From: Iamia sp. SCSIO 61187 | Lineage (GTDB): Bacteria > Actinomycetota > Acidimicrobiia > Acidimicrobiales > Iamiaceae | Reading direction: 5' to 3' | Assembly: GCF_019443745.1 (NCBI RefSeq) | Contig: NZ_CP050948.1 | Location: 1,364,001-1,428,000 of the forward strand | Length of the DNA stretch: 64,000 nucleotides | Shown here: positions 34,136 to 42,905 of the stretch, piece after piece | Layout of the letters: each line of letters starts with the position of its first letter | Numbering within the stretch: position 1 is the stretch's first letter | Position numbers and translations under genes: made by a program | The notes under the pieces: model-generated | What the model was told of the DNA's origin: nothing | The model's input: the letters and a program-made list of their open reading frames with translations, nothing else | Database searches by the model: none

Positions 34136-34777
34136 TCAGCCCGGGTCGGATGGCGGGCGGGGAGCCGGCGCGAGGGCGCCGAAGCCGTCCCAGAGCAGGT
34201 CGACGAGGTAGGTCACCAGCTGGTCGCGGGGGAGGGTCCGGGTGCGCACCCACCAGTCGCCCGAGAGGTGGACCATGCCGACGATGCCGAAGGCCCACGG
34301 CTCGGCCGCCCCGGAGTCGGCCCCCGCCCGCCGCAGCTCCTCGCCCAGCACCACGGCGACGCTGCGGGCGATCTCGGCCGCCAGGCCGGTGACGTTCGGG
34401 CCCGACGTCGTCCGGCCGATCTGCTCGGTGACGAAGCGGTAGACGTCGGTCTCGGTGTCGATCAGCTCGACGTAGGAGGCGATCGCCGTGCGCAGCATCG
34501 CCTTGGGGTCGTCGTCGGGGGCCCGGTCGAGGGCCTCGGCGATGTTGGCGTTGATGTCGGCGGCCAGACGCTCGCCGAGGGCCTGGAGCAGGCCGTCGCG
34601 GTCGCCGAACAGCCGGTAGACGATGGGCTTGGTCACCCCGGCCTCGCGGGCGATCGTCTCCATCGACACCTTGGGCCCGTCGCGCCGGATGGCGGTGACG
34701 GCGGCGTCCAGGAAGGCGTCGCGCCGCTCCGGCGAGGCGCGTCGGCCGCTGCGACGGAGGGGCGCGGAGGGGGCCAT
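34136..34777 (-). CDS. TetR-family regulator
   Basis: A 213-residue TetR protein from ATG 34777. Its HTH spans residues ~25-65 (GPKVSMETIAREAGVTKPIV, YRLFGDRDGLLQALG). The C-terminal domain (SYVELIDTETDVYRFVTEQI, WAFGIVGMVHLSGDWWV) resembles regulators of fatty-acid or lipid genes. It is divergent from the HATPase gene (88 nt between starts) and convergent with the ketopantoate-reductase-like gene. Target genes and ligand are unknown. No clear operator was recognised in the gap. Confidence 0.88.
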   Translation of the reverse strand: MAPSAPLRRSGRRASPERRDAFLDAAVTAIRRDGPKVSMETIAREAGVTKPIVYRLFGDRDGLLQALGERLAADINANIAEALDRAPDDDPKAMLRTAIASYVELIDTETDVYRFVTEQIGRTTSGPNVTGLAAEIARSVAVVLGEELRRAGADSGAAEPWAFGIVGMVHLSGDWWVRTRTLPRDQLVTYLVDLLWDGFGALAPAPRPPSDPG

Positions 34778-34865
34778 CGGGGGATTCTGGCGCGTCGGCA
34801 CCGGCCCGTCGTCGTCGGCCGCCGGACCCCGTGCGGCGGGGGCGGCACGGGTAGCCTCTGACGCC

Positions 34866-35252
34866 GTGGGCGACACCATCCGCCTCGAGGCCGAGCCCAG
34901 GAGCGTCGGGCGGGCCCGCCGCTTCTGCGCTGCGACCCTGCACGGATGGGGCGTCCGCGGGCCGGTGGTCGAGACCTGCGTCCTGTTGGTGAGCGAGCTG
35001 GCCACCAACGCCGTGCTCCACGCCCGCACCGACTTCACCGTCTCCATCGAGCGCGAGCCGCGCCTGCGGATCGAGGTCTGCGACGGTGACCCCCGGCTGC
35101 CCCACACCCGCGACTTCGGGCCCGAGGCGGCGTCGGGGCGCGGCCTGCACCTGGTCGAGGCGCTGGCCGTCAGCTCCGGCACCGTCACCCACCCCACCGG
35201 CGGCAAGTCGGTGTGGTTCGAGCTGCCCTGGGGGGAGGAGCGGGCCGGATGA
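34866..35252 (+). CDS. SpoIIAB/RsbW-like ATP-binding protein
   Basis: A 128-residue HATPase_c_2 protein from GTG 34866. The N box is VSELATNAVLHA and the G1-type loop is GRGLHLVEAL, with IEVCDGDP between them. Such proteins serve as anti-sigma kinases or as modules of partner-switching systems in actinobacteria. No STAS antagonist or sigma gene is adjacent. Instead, two homologous small proteins follow with 4-nt overlaps, which suggests an unusual partner set. Confidence 0.85.
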   Translation: MGDTIRLEAEPRSVGRARRFCAATLHGWGVRGPVVETCVLLVSELATNAVLHARTDFTVSIEREPRLRIEVCDGDPRLPHTRDFGPEAASGRGLHLVEALAVSSGTVTHPTGGKSVWFELPWGEERAG

Positions 35253-35695
35253 CCCTGGTCCGCTACCTGCGCACGCCGGTCGCCCTGTTCCTCGAGCTCC
35301 AGGAGTCGCTCGACGGGTTCCAGCGCGAGGTCCAGCTCTCGGCCTTCGACGGCCGGGAGACCGTCGGCCGCGACGTCGTCCACGGCATGGTCGTCCAGCG
35401 CGACGCCTTCGTCGAGCTGCGCATGGCCCTGCACGACCAGGCGGCGGCCGCCCGCGCCGCCGGGCTGACCCACGCCGACCTCGAGGTCGAGTACCCCGAC
35501 GGCGCCGTCGACGCCGTGCTGTCGGTCACCGCCGCCGCCCGCGGGGCCGACGGGGCGGCCCGCGACGGGCTGCTCCTCACCCCGCCGGTGCGCGACGAGG
35601 TCCGGGCCGTCCAGACCTGGATGTTCGAGCAGGTCGCGACCCAGCTCCGCGGCGGTGCCCCGTCCCCCTGGGACGGCGACGGAGGTCCCGGGTGA
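35249..35695 (+). CDS. unknown small protein A, partner of the HATPase gene
   Basis: A 148-residue protein from ATG 35249, overlapping the HATPase stop (ATGA). I do not recognise a named family. It is homologous to the next gene product: TPVALFLELQESLDGFQREV aligns with PPRLMVELLATLDSLHREV, and VRDEVRAVQTWMFEQVATQL aligns with TPEQRHLWLWVGAEFAAQAA. It looks helical and soluble, with no signal or membrane segment. Tandem duplication inside the operon suggests a two-subunit or alternative-partner role with the ATPase. Function unknown. Confidence 0.8.
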   Translation: MTLVRYLRTPVALFLELQESLDGFQREVQLSAFDGRETVGRDVVHGMVVQRDAFVELRMALHDQAAAARAAGLTHADLEVEYPDGAVDAVLSVTAAARGADGAARDGLLLTPPVRDEVRAVQTWMFEQVATQLRGGAPSPWDGDGGPG

Positions 35696-36150
35696 CCGAT
35701 GGCCTCACCCTGCGGCTCCACGCGTTCCCGCCCCGCCTGATGGTCGAGCTCCTGGCCACGCTGGACAGCCTCCACCGCGAGGTCCAGGTGGCCGAGCTGG
35801 ACGAGGAGGGCGGCGGTCTCGTGTCCCGCGCCGCCCACGACGCCCTGGTCACCGATCGCCAGCGGGTCGAGGGCCCCCGCAACGTCATCCACGACCGGGC
35901 CGTCGCCGCCCGCGACGCCGGGGAGGCGCGGACCGACGTCGCCGTCCGCTACACCGCCGACCAGGTCACCTCGTTCCTGACCGCCCGCTCCGGGGTCCAG
36001 GAGGCCGATGCCGCCGCCCAGAGGGGCGACCTCCTGGCCGCACCGATGACGCCGGAGCAGCGCCACCTGTGGCTGTGGGTCGGGGCCGAGTTCGCGGCCC
36101 AGGCCGCCGGAGCCCTCCCCACCCCCTACGTCGGCCCGACCGAGCGATGA
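35692..36150 (+). CDS. unknown small protein B, paralogue of A
   Basis: A 152-residue protein from GTG 35692, overlapping A by 4 nt and overlapped in turn by the sulfatase ATG (36147). It aligns with A over nearly its full length: the REVQ block, a central VIHDRAVAARDAGEARTD, an EYP/RYT strand and the C-terminal aromatic helix. It is mostly alpha-helical by composition and probably cytoplasmic. There is no recognisable catalytic motif. As in A, the context points to a partner of the SpoIIAB-like ATPase. Confidence 0.8.
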   Translation: MTDGLTLRLHAFPPRLMVELLATLDSLHREVQVAELDEEGGGLVSRAAHDALVTDRQRVEGPRNVIHDRAVAARDAGEARTDVAVRYTADQVTSFLTARSGVQEADAAAQRGDLLAAPMTPEQRHLWLWVGAEFAAQAAGALPTPYVGPTER

Positions 36151-37709
36151 CGCCGCGGGGGAACGTCCTCTACCTCACCGTCGACCAGTGGCGGGGCGAC
36201 TGCCTGTCCGCGGCCGGGCACCCGCTGGTGCGCACGCCGACGCTCGACGCCCTGGCCGGCCGGGGCGTCCGCTTCGCCCACCACTGGGCCAACACCGCCC
36301 CGTGCGGTCCGTCGCGCACCACCCTCCACACGGGCATGTACGCCCAGAACCACCGCTCGGTGCTCAACGGCACGCCGCTCGACTCCCGGTTCACGAACGT
36401 GGCCCGGCTGGCACGCGACGCCGGCTACGGGCCGACGCTCTTCGGCTACACCGACACGTCCGCCGACCCCCGCGGCCTGGCCCCCGACGACCCGCGGCTC
36501 TTCACCTACGAGGGCGTCCTGCCCGGCTTCGACGTGGCCTTCAACGACCCGGCCGAGGTCACCGGGCCGCTCGAGTGGGGCCGGTGGCTGGCCGGGCGCG
36601 GCGTCGACGTCCCCGCCGACCCGAGCGACCTGTACCGCCCGGACCTGACGTTCCCCGGCGCCGCCGCCCACAGCGACTGGTGGGCGCCCGGCCACATCGG
36701 CCCCGACGACACCGAGACGGCGTTCCTGGTCGACACCCTGGTCGACTGGTTCCGCCGGCGCGACGACGCCGACCCGTGGTTCGTCCACGCCAGCTTCATC
36801 CGTCCCCACCCGCCGTACCGCAACCCCGTCGGCTACCACGACCTCTACGCCGCCGACGACGTGCCCGACTTCCGGGGCCGGGCCGACCGGGCCGAGGCCG
36901 CCGCCCTGCACCCGCTGGCCGCCGCCGTCATGGGGATCCCCGGCGTGGGCAGCCCCGTCGACGACCGGGACCGCCGCCAGCTGCGCGCCACCTACTACGG
37001 GATGATGGCCGAGGTCGACGCCCAGCTGGGCCGGCTGCTCGGCTGGCTGGGCGACGAGGGCCTCCTCGACGACACCCTCGTCGTCCTCACGTCGGACCAC
37101 GGCGACCAGATGGGCGACCACTGGCTCATCGAGAAGCTGGGCTGGTGGGACGAGAGCTACCACGTCCCCCTGATCATCTGCGACCCCCGGCCCGAGGCCG
37201 ACGACCGTCGGGGGGCGGTCGTCACCGCGCCGACCGAGCACGTCGACGTCCTGCCGACGCTGTGCGAGTGGATGGGCGTCGAGGTCCCGCTCCAGTGCGA
37301 CGGGCGGGCCCTCCAGCCGTTCCTCCACGACGAGGTGGGCGCCGCCGGCCCCGAGGGCTGGCGCACCGAGGTCCACTGGGAGTGGGACTTCCGCAACCCG
37401 TGGCTCCACCTGGCCGAGGACCTCTTCGGCATCCCGATGGAGCAGTGCAGCCTCAACGTCGTCCGGGGGCCGCGCTGGAAGCACGTGCACTTCGCCACCG
37501 ACCCGTCGATCCTGCCCCCGCTGCTGTTCGACCTCGACGCCGACCCCGACGGCACCGTCGACCTGGCCGCCGACCCGGCCCACGCCGGCGACCTGGCCGC
37601 CGCCACCGGCGTGCTGCTGCGGTGGCGGATGCGCCACGACGAGCGCACCCTCACCGGTCACATGATCACCCCGGAGGGGCTGGTGGTGCGGCGCGACCCG
37701 CACCGCTGA
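36147..37709 (+). CDS. sulfatase / phosphonate-monoester-hydrolase-like enzyme
   Basis: A 520-residue alkaline-phosphatase-superfamily enzyme. The formylglycine signature CxPSR is intact (APCGPSRTTLHTGMYAQN), so Cys should be converted to formylglycine. Metal ligands appear in LTVDQWRGD and in VVLTSDHGDQMGDHWLIEK. The WRGD start and overall layout resemble arylsulfatase/PMH enzymes. There is no signal peptide, so it is probably cytoplasmic. Its start overlaps gene B by 4 nt, placing it in the same operon as the HATPase, which is an odd combination. Confidence 0.87.
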   Translation: MTPRGNVLYLTVDQWRGDCLSAAGHPLVRTPTLDALAGRGVRFAHHWANTAPCGPSRTTLHTGMYAQNHRSVLNGTPLDSRFTNVARLARDAGYGPTLFGYTDTSADPRGLAPDDPRLFTYEGVLPGFDVAFNDPAEVTGPLEWGRWLAGRGVDVPADPSDLYRPDLTFPGAAAHSDWWAPGHIGPDDTETAFLVDTLVDWFRRRDDADPWFVHASFIRPHPPYRNPVGYHDLYAADDVPDFRGRADRAEAAALHPLAAAVMGIPGVGSPVDDRDRRQLRATYYGMMAEVDAQLGRLLGWLGDEGLLDDTLVVLTSDHGDQMGDHWLIEKLGWWDESYHVPLIICDPRPEADDRRGAVVTAPTEHVDVLPTLCEWMGVEVPLQCDGRALQPFLHDEVGAAGPEGWRTEVHWEWDFRNPWLHLAEDLFGIPMEQCSLNVVRGPRWKHVHFATDPSILPPLLFDLDADPDGTVDLAADPAHAGDLAAATGVLLRWRMRHDERTLTGHMITPEGLVVRRDPHR

Positions 37710-37711
37710 GA

Positions 37712-37734
37712 CCCGGGGCTCTGCCCGTCCCGGG
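37712..37734. terminator. GC-rich hairpin between convergent genes
   Basis: CCCGGG at 37712-37717 and 37729-37734 can pair within the 36-bp gap between the sulfatase stop and the convergent enoyl-CoA hydratase stop. It is short and has no T tract, so it is only a weak terminator candidate. Confidence 0.3.
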
Positions 37735-37745
37735 CGCCGGCCGGC

Positions 37746-38453
37746 TCAGCCCGGCTCGGGGCCGGTGAGGGCGGCGATGTCGTCGTCGAGGGTGGCCAGC
37801 ACGTGGGCGATGGTGCGGCCGCGGAGGGCCGTCTTCGTCCGTCCCACGGCCCCGCGACGGAGCGCGGCCCGCTCGGTCGCCACGGCGACGGCGGCGTCGA
37901 CCACCTCGTCGCGGGGGACGACCCGGTCCAGGTAGCCGGCGGCCACGGCGCCGGCCGGGTCGTAGACCCGGCCGAGGGTCGCCTCGGTGAGGTGGCGGGG
38001 CGAGAGGCGGTCCCGCGCCAGCTCGACGGCGAAGATCGGCAGCGGCATGCCGATGGCCACCTCGTTGAGGCCCAGCTTGGCCGGGGTGTCGGACGGGCCG
38101 ATGCGGTCGTCGACGGCGAGGAGGGTCAGCGCCCCGCCGGCGAGGGCGTGGCCCGTGCACGCCGCCACCGTCGGCAGTGGCGACCCGTAGAGCCGCATGA
38201 GGAACCGGGCGCCGGCGCCGACCAGGCCGCGCATCGACGCCGTGCTCTCGGTCATCACGGCCAGGTCGTAGCCGGCCGAGAAGGCCCGGGCCCCGCCGGC
38301 GAGGACGAGGGCGGTGGCCTCGCCCTCGGCCCGCTCCAGCGCCGCGGTCAGCCCCTCCAGGGTGGGGTGGCCCATGGCGTTGGCCTTCCCGTCGTCCATG
38401 GTGACGACGGCGACGGAGCCGTCGAGACGGTAGGTGAGGGTGTCGTCGGGCAT
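37746..38453 (-). CDS. enoyl-CoA hydratase/isomerase family protein
   Basis: A 235-residue crotonase-superfamily protein from ATG 38453. It has VVTMDDGKANAMGHPTLEGL, the first oxyanion loop FSAGYDLAVM and CTGHALAGGALTLLAVDDRI. The second catalytic Glu region reads GLNEVAIGMPLP. The reaction is presumably on an acyl-CoA ester. It stands alone: its downstream side faces the convergent sulfatase, and a 27-bp palindrome separates it from the upstream protease gene on the same strand. Confidence 0.85.
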   Translation of the reverse strand: MPDDTLTYRLDGSVAVVTMDDGKANAMGHPTLEGLTAALERAEGEATALVLAGGARAFSAGYDLAVMTESTASMRGLVGAGARFLMRLYGSPLPTVAACTGHALAGGALTLLAVDDRIGPSDTPAKLGLNEVAIGMPLPIFAVELARDRLSPRHLTEATLGRVYDPAGAVAAGYLDRVVPRDEVVDAAVAVATERAALRRGAVGRTKTALRGRTIAHVLATLDDDIAALTGPEPG

Positions 38454-38497
38454 CGGCGGACGGTAGCCCGGCGCCCCCACCCCCCGGCCAGGAGCAC

Positions 38498-38524
38498 CAC
38501 GGATGGTGCCTGGCACCATGCGTG
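38498..38524. repeat. 27-bp TGCCWGGCA palindrome
   Basis: CACGGATGGTGCC, T, then GGCACCATGCGTG. It has the same arms as copies at 11094, 11125 and 52011. It lies in the 89-bp gap between two minus-strand genes and could end the transcript of the M50 protease gene. Confidence 0.75.
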
Positions 38525-38542
38525 GCACGCGGGCTCCGGCCG

Positions 38543-39676
38543 TCAGGCGGGCTCGGGGCGGGGGCGGCGGAGGGCGTGGGTGGCGGCGTCGCGCCCGGCG
38601 GTGCCGGCGACCCGGCCGTCGGGGTAGACGACGAGGATCCGGTCGACGCCGGCCGAGTCCGCCCGCTGGAGGGCGGTGAGCACGGGCTCGTCGACGGTGG
38701 CGGTGGGGATGCGGTCGATGGGCCAGGCCACGTCGATGGCCCGCACCACGGCCCAGTCCCGGGCGTCGACGGCGAGCACCAGCTCGGCGGTGAGGAGACC
38801 GGTGATCCGTCCGTCGGCCGCCTGCACCGGGAAGGCGGTGTGGGGCTGCCACGCCTGGGCCCGGGCGACCACGTCGGAGAGCGTGGACCACTCGGGCACC
38901 ACCGGCGGGTCGGGGACCATGACCGCGCCGAGACGGGTGGACCGCAGCTGCCCGATGGCGGGTGCGTCCCGCAGCCGGGAGCGGGCGCTGCTGGCGATGA
39001 TCACCCCGCCCACGACCATCCAGAGCCCGAAGGGCCCGCCGTCGCGGGTGACGAGGACGCCGAGGACGAACAGGCCGCCGCCGAGGGCGATCCCGATGAC
39101 CGACGCGATCGAGGCCGACCGGTTGCGGTCACGGGTGGCCATCCAGATCAGCGCCTCGAGCACGGCGCCGCCGTCGAGGGGGGCGCCGGGGAGCATGTTC
39201 ACCACGGCCAGGGCCAGGTTGACCACGGCCAGCCAGCCGAAGAGGGCGCCGACGAGGAGGGCGAAGCCGTCGAGGGAGCCGTCCATGAGGGTGGCCCCGA
39301 CCCAGAACACGCCGGCGAGGGCGAAGTTGGTCGACGGCCCCACGGCGCTGACCCGCAGCTCGGCCCCGGCGGTGGCCGGCTCGGTGACGAACTGGGTGTG
39401 ACCGCCGAGGAGGGTGAGGGTGATGCCCCGCACACCGATGCCCTCGCGCCGTCCGACGAGGGCGTGGCCCATCTCGTGGGCCAGCAGGGAGAGGAAGAGC
39501 AGGACGGCACCGGCGATGCCGACGGTCCAGTAGGTCGACGGGGCCTGCCCGCCGACCTCGTTGGGGAGCAGGCTCTCGGCCAGGGTGAAGGCGTACAGGA
39601 ACGCCATCAGCGGCACGATCCAGCTCATCGCCACCTCGACCCCGGCCAACCGGCCGAGCGGGATGGCGCTGTTCAT
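38543..39676 (-). CDS. site-2-type M50 zinc metalloprotease with CBS-like domain
   Basis: A 377-residue membrane protease from ATG 39676. The zinc motif HEMGH (LSLLAHEMGHALVGRREG) lies in a membrane segment. The second motif NMLPGAPLDGG (NPDG-like third-ligand Asp) is present, with several further TM helices up to residue ~240. The remaining ~135 residues (STLSDVVARAQAWQPHTAFP, VDRILVVYPDGRVAG) look like paired CBS modules, giving the SpoIVFB/Rip3-type layout. It is expected to cut membrane-bound substrates; CBS domains suggest nucleotide control. Confidence 0.88.
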   Translation of the reverse strand: MNSAIPLGRLAGVEVAMSWIVPLMAFLYAFTLAESLLPNEVGGQAPSTYWTVGIAGAVLLFLSLLAHEMGHALVGRREGIGVRGITLTLLGGHTQFVTEPATAGAELRVSAVGPSTNFALAGVFWVGATLMDGSLDGFALLVGALFGWLAVVNLALAVVNMLPGAPLDGGAVLEALIWMATRDRNRSASIASVIGIALGGGLFVLGVLVTRDGGPFGLWMVVGGVIIASSARSRLRDAPAIGQLRSTRLGAVMVPDPPVVPEWSTLSDVVARAQAWQPHTAFPVQAADGRITGLLTAELVLAVDARDWAVVRAIDVAWPIDRIPTATVDEPVLTALQRADSAGVDRILVVYPDGRVAGTAGRDAATHALRRPRPEPA

Positions 39677-39705
39677 CGACCCACCCTACGGGTGCTCGCT
39701 TCGCG

Positions 39706-40542
39706 CTACTCGGTCACGAAGTCGATCAGGCGCTCGACGGCGCCGATCAGGTCGGACTCGAGGTCGGTCCAGTCGCCGACCGACCCCAGCACCCGGCGCC
39801 AGAACTCGGCGGGGGACTCGTCGCGCCCGAGGGCGGCGATCACCCCCTCCTTCCACGGGGTGCCGGGTGGGACGACGGGCCAGGACCGGATGCCGACGGC
39901 GGCGGGGCGGACGGCCTGCCAGACGTCGACGTAGCGGTGGCCGGTGACGAGCACGTCGGGGTGGTCGACCCCGGCGGCCAGGCGGGACTCCTTCGACCCG
40001 TCGACGAGGTGGTCGAGGAGGATCCCCAGGCGGCGGCCGGGACCGGGCCCGAACCCGCGCACGACGGCGGCCAGGTCGTCGGCGCCGTGGAGGACCTCGA
40101 CGACGACGCCCTCGCCCCGCAGGTCGTCACCCCAGACCTTCTCGACCAGCTCGGCGTCGTGGATGCCCTCGACCAGGATCCGGCTGGCCCGGGCCACGCG
40201 GGCGGGCTGGCGGGGCCCGGCCACCGAGCCCGACGCCGTGCGGCTGGTGCCGGCGGCGGCCGGCCGGGGGCGGGGCGGGACGAGGGTGACGGCCTCGCCC
40301 CGGACCGTGAACCCGCCCGGCACGGGGGTGAGCGAGTGCTGGCGGCCCTTCGGGTCCCGGGCCATCAGCACCTCGCCCCGCAGGCTGAGCACGGTCCACG
40401 GGTCGCGCTGGCCCCGCGGGGTGACGGCCAGGCCGGGCACGGCCTCGACCTTCGGGTAGGTCGGCCGGCGCCGGCGGGGGCCGTCGAGGTCGATGGGCTC
40501 GGAGAGGATGCCGTCGCCCGGTCGCCGGGGAGCAGGGGCCAT
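39706..40542 (-). CDS. DUF3097 family protein
   Basis: A 278-residue protein from ATG 40542 that matches the actinobacterial DUF3097 family: ILVEGIHDAELVEKVWGDDL, GILLDHLVDGSKESRLA, HPDVLVTGHRYVDVWQAVRP and PGTPWKEGVIAALGRDE. The ILVEGIHDAELVE segment resembles a Toprim core, so a nucleic-acid-related role is possible, but none is established to my knowledge. The N-terminal ~110 residues are basic and Pro-rich. It is divergent from the ABC-F gene and 29 nt upstream of the M50 gene on the same strand. Confidence 0.82.
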   Translation of the reverse strand: MAPAPRRPGDGILSEPIDLDGPRRRRPTYPKVEAVPGLAVTPRGQRDPWTVLSLRGEVLMARDPKGRQHSLTPVPGGFTVRGEAVTLVPPRPRPAAAGTSRTASGSVAGPRQPARVARASRILVEGIHDAELVEKVWGDDLRGEGVVVEVLHGADDLAAVVRGFGPGPGRRLGILLDHLVDGSKESRLAAGVDHPDVLVTGHRYVDVWQAVRPAAVGIRSWPVVPPGTPWKEGVIAALGRDESPAEFWRRVLGSVGDWTDLESDLIGAVERLIDFVTE

Positions 40543-40627
40543 CGGGCCGAGGGTATTGCCGTCCCGGCGCCGGGCCGGCGACCCACGGTCTGGGGGTGTC
40601 GCCGCGCCGCTCCCTACCCTCGGGGCG

Positions 40628-42415
40628 GTGATCCTGCTCGACGCCGAGGGGCTGACCGTGACCCGGCCCGAGCGGCCGCTCTTCACCGACGTCGGCCTGA
40701 CCCTGGCCAGCGGGGACCGGCTGGCCGTGGTCGGCCTCAACGGCAGCGGCAAGAGCACCCTGCTCCGGGTCCTGGCCGGCGAGGTCGAGCCGGCGGCGGG
40801 CACGATCCGCCGGGGTCGGGGCAGCCGCCTGGTCGCCGTGGCCCAGGACCGCTCCCTGCCCCCCGGGTCGGTGCGGGAGGCCGTCGGGGCGACCGGCGAG
40901 CGGGCGTGGGAGGCCGAGGCCGCCGCCGACCGCCTCGGGCTCAGCGACCTGCTCGACCGGGACGTGGGCACCCTCTCGGGGGGGCAGGCCACCCGGGTCG
41001 CCCTGGCCGCCGCCCTGGCCCGGGTCGGGTCGGGCGAGGACGACGACGCCGTGCTCCTCGTCCTCGACGAGCCCACCAACCACCTCGACATCGATGCCAT
41101 CGCCTGGCTGGAGGAGCGCCTCGCCGCCCACCGGGGCGGCCTGCTCCTCGTCACCCACGACCGCCACGTCCTCGACCGGGTCACGACCCGGATCCTCGAG
41201 CTCGACCGCGGCCGGGGCCACGTCCACGAGGGGGGCTACGCCTCCTACCTCGAGGCCCGGGCCGAGCGGGCCGAGCGGGCGGCGTCGGCGGAGGCCAAGC
41301 GCCGCAACCTGGCCCGCACCGAGCTGGCCTGGCTCCGGCGCGGCGCCCCGGCCCGCACCACCAAGGCCAAGCACCGGGTCGCCACCGCCACCGCCCTGGT
41401 CGAGCATCGGGCCGAGGCGCCGGCGCGGGCCAGCGACGACCTTCCGCTCCACCACGGCACGCCCCGCCTGGGCGACACGGTGGTCGAGCTCCACGGCGTC
41501 GGCCACCGGTTCGGCCCCGCCGAGCCGTGGCTGTTCCGCGGGGTCGACCTGGCCCTCGACCCACGGGAGCGGCTCGGGGTCGTGGGGCCCAACGGGGCGG
41601 GCAAGTCGACGCTGGTCGACGTGCTGGCCGGGCGCCGCCAGCCGACCGAGGGCCGGGTCGTCACCGGGGCGACGGCGCGGGTGTCGGTGTTCGACCAGAC
41701 CGGGGCGACGCTGGACCCCGCCATGCGGGTGGCCGCGGCGGTGGCCGGGTCGCACCGGGACCCGGACTTCACCGACGCCCGGCTGCTCGAGGCGTTCTGG
41801 TTCGACGCCGACTCCCAGCGGGCGCCCATCGGCCTGCTCTCGGGCGGCGAGCGGCGCCGGCTCCAGCTCCTGCTCACCCTGCGGGAGAAGCCCAACGTCC
41901 TCCTGCTCGACGAGCCCACCAACGACCTCGACCTCGACACGCTCCGGGTGCTGGAGGACTTCCTCGACGACTGGCCCGGCGCCCTGGTGGTCGTCAGCCA
42001 CGACCGGGCCCTCCTCGAGCGCACCGTCACCGACGTGGTGGTGATCGACGAGGACACGAGGGGACGGCGGCTCCCCGGGGGCTACGCGGCGTGGGAGGAG
42101 GCCCGCCGGGCCCGGCGGGTGACCGGTCGGGCCGACCCCGGCCGGGCGGCCCCGCGCCGCCCCCCGGCGGCCCGGCCGCCGTCGGCCCCGTCGGGGCGCC
42201 GCTCCCCGGCGCACCAGCGCAAGCTGGTGAAGGAGGCCGAGACCGCCATCAAGCGCCTGGAGCGCCGGCGCGACGAGCTGACCGCCGAGGTGGCCGCCGG
42301 CGGCGCCGACCACATCCGGATGGCGGACCTGGGCCGGGAGCTGGCGACCACCGAGGCCGAGCTGGCCGCGGCCGAGGACGCCTGGCTCGAGCTCACCACC
42401 GAGGCCGAGGGGTAG
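40628..42415 (+). CDS. ABC-F family ATPase (Uup/EttA-like)
   Basis: A 595-residue soluble protein from GTG 40628 with two ABC domains: Walker A GLNGSGKST (~35) and GPNGAGKST (~320), signatures LSGGQATRVALA and LSGGERRRLQLL, and Walker B LLVLDEPTNHLD and LLLDEPTNDLD. The inter-domain linker is basic. A C-terminal coiled-coil (~530-595, KLVKEAETAIKRLERRRDEL) is of the Uup type. There are no membrane domains. ABC-F proteins act on ribosomes; antibiotic protection or general translation help cannot be distinguished. Confidence 0.92.
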   Translation: MILLDAEGLTVTRPERPLFTDVGLTLASGDRLAVVGLNGSGKSTLLRVLAGEVEPAAGTIRRGRGSRLVAVAQDRSLPPGSVREAVGATGERAWEAEAAADRLGLSDLLDRDVGTLSGGQATRVALAAALARVGSGEDDDAVLLVLDEPTNHLDIDAIAWLEERLAAHRGGLLLVTHDRHVLDRVTTRILELDRGRGHVHEGGYASYLEARAERAERAASAEAKRRNLARTELAWLRRGAPARTTKAKHRVATATALVEHRAEAPARASDDLPLHHGTPRLGDTVVELHGVGHRFGPAEPWLFRGVDLALDPRERLGVVGPNGAGKSTLVDVLAGRRQPTEGRVVTGATARVSVFDQTGATLDPAMRVAAAVAGSHRDPDFTDARLLEAFWFDADSQRAPIGLLSGGERRRLQLLLTLREKPNVLLLDEPTNDLDLDTLRVLEDFLDDWPGALVVVSHDRALLERTVTDVVVIDEDTRGRRLPGGYAAWEEARRARRVTGRADPGRAAPRRPPAARPPSAPSGRRSPAHQRKLVKEAETAIKRLERRRDELTAEVAAGGADHIRMADLGRELATTEAELAAAEDAWLELTTEAEG

Positions 42416-42416
42416 C

Positions 42417-42428
42417 GAGGGGCCCCTC
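42417..42428. terminator. GAGGGGCCCCTC palindrome between convergent genes
   Basis: A perfect 12-bp palindrome just after the ABC-F stop, in the 29-bp gap to the convergent lipoprotein stop. It is short and lacks a T tract. It is offered as a possible bidirectional terminator only. Confidence 0.3.
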
Positions 42429-42444
42429 CGGCGGGGACGCCGGG

Positions 42445-42801
42445 TCAGCCGCCCTCGGTCGACCCCGGGTCCTCGAGGTCGCCCAGGATGCACTCGGTGA
42501 CGCCCTCGACGGCGGCCTCGGCCGCAGCCGTGTCGTCGTCGCTCAGGTCGAGGTCCGTGACGTCGTCGACGTCGGGGTTGTCGACGATCTCGCGCAGGCC
42601 CTCGTCGGAGATGTCGGAGTCGACGAACGCCTCGGCGACGCAGTCCGCCTGCTCGGAGGTGATGCCGTCGGCCGCCCCCTCCTCCTCGATCTGGTCCGAC
42701 AGCTCGTCGACCGAGGGCCGGTCGCTGTCGCCACCGCAGGCGGTGAGCAGGAGGGCCAGAGCGGTCGCGCCGGCAGCGAGGGTCGAGGTGAATCGGGGCA
42801 T
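42445..42801 (-). CDS. small acidic lipoprotein
   Basis: A 118-residue protein from ATG 42801. The signal peptide ends in a canonical lipobox (ALALLLTACGGD). The mature part is strongly acidic (DISDEGLREIVDNPDVDDVT, DLDLSDDDTAAAEAAVEGV) and contains two further Cys, likely a disulfide (ADCVAEAF and TECILGDL). The mature pattern resembles small secreted actinobacterial proteins of unknown role. No operon partners: it is convergent with ABC-F and divergent from the DUF2804 gene. Confidence 0.78.
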   Translation of the reverse strand: MPRFTSTLAAGATALALLLTACGGDSDRPSVDELSDQIEEEGAADGITSEQADCVAEAFVDSDISDEGLREIVDNPDVDDVTDLDLSDDDTAAAEAAVEGVTECILGDLEDPGSTEGG

Positions 42802-42905
42802 CTGCGCTCCTTGTCGATGGTGGCCCCACCCGGGACCGCCGCCAGTGTGGCCGACGTCACGGCTGCGGGCGCGGACCGCCGCACGCCCCGTGGTTGACTC
42901 GGCCG

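Noticed and set aside
35249-36150. Proteins A and B as a toxin-antitoxin pair.
   Set aside because: They are homologous to each other, similar in size and lack toxin or antitoxin motifs; they follow an ATPase gene in an overlapping operon.
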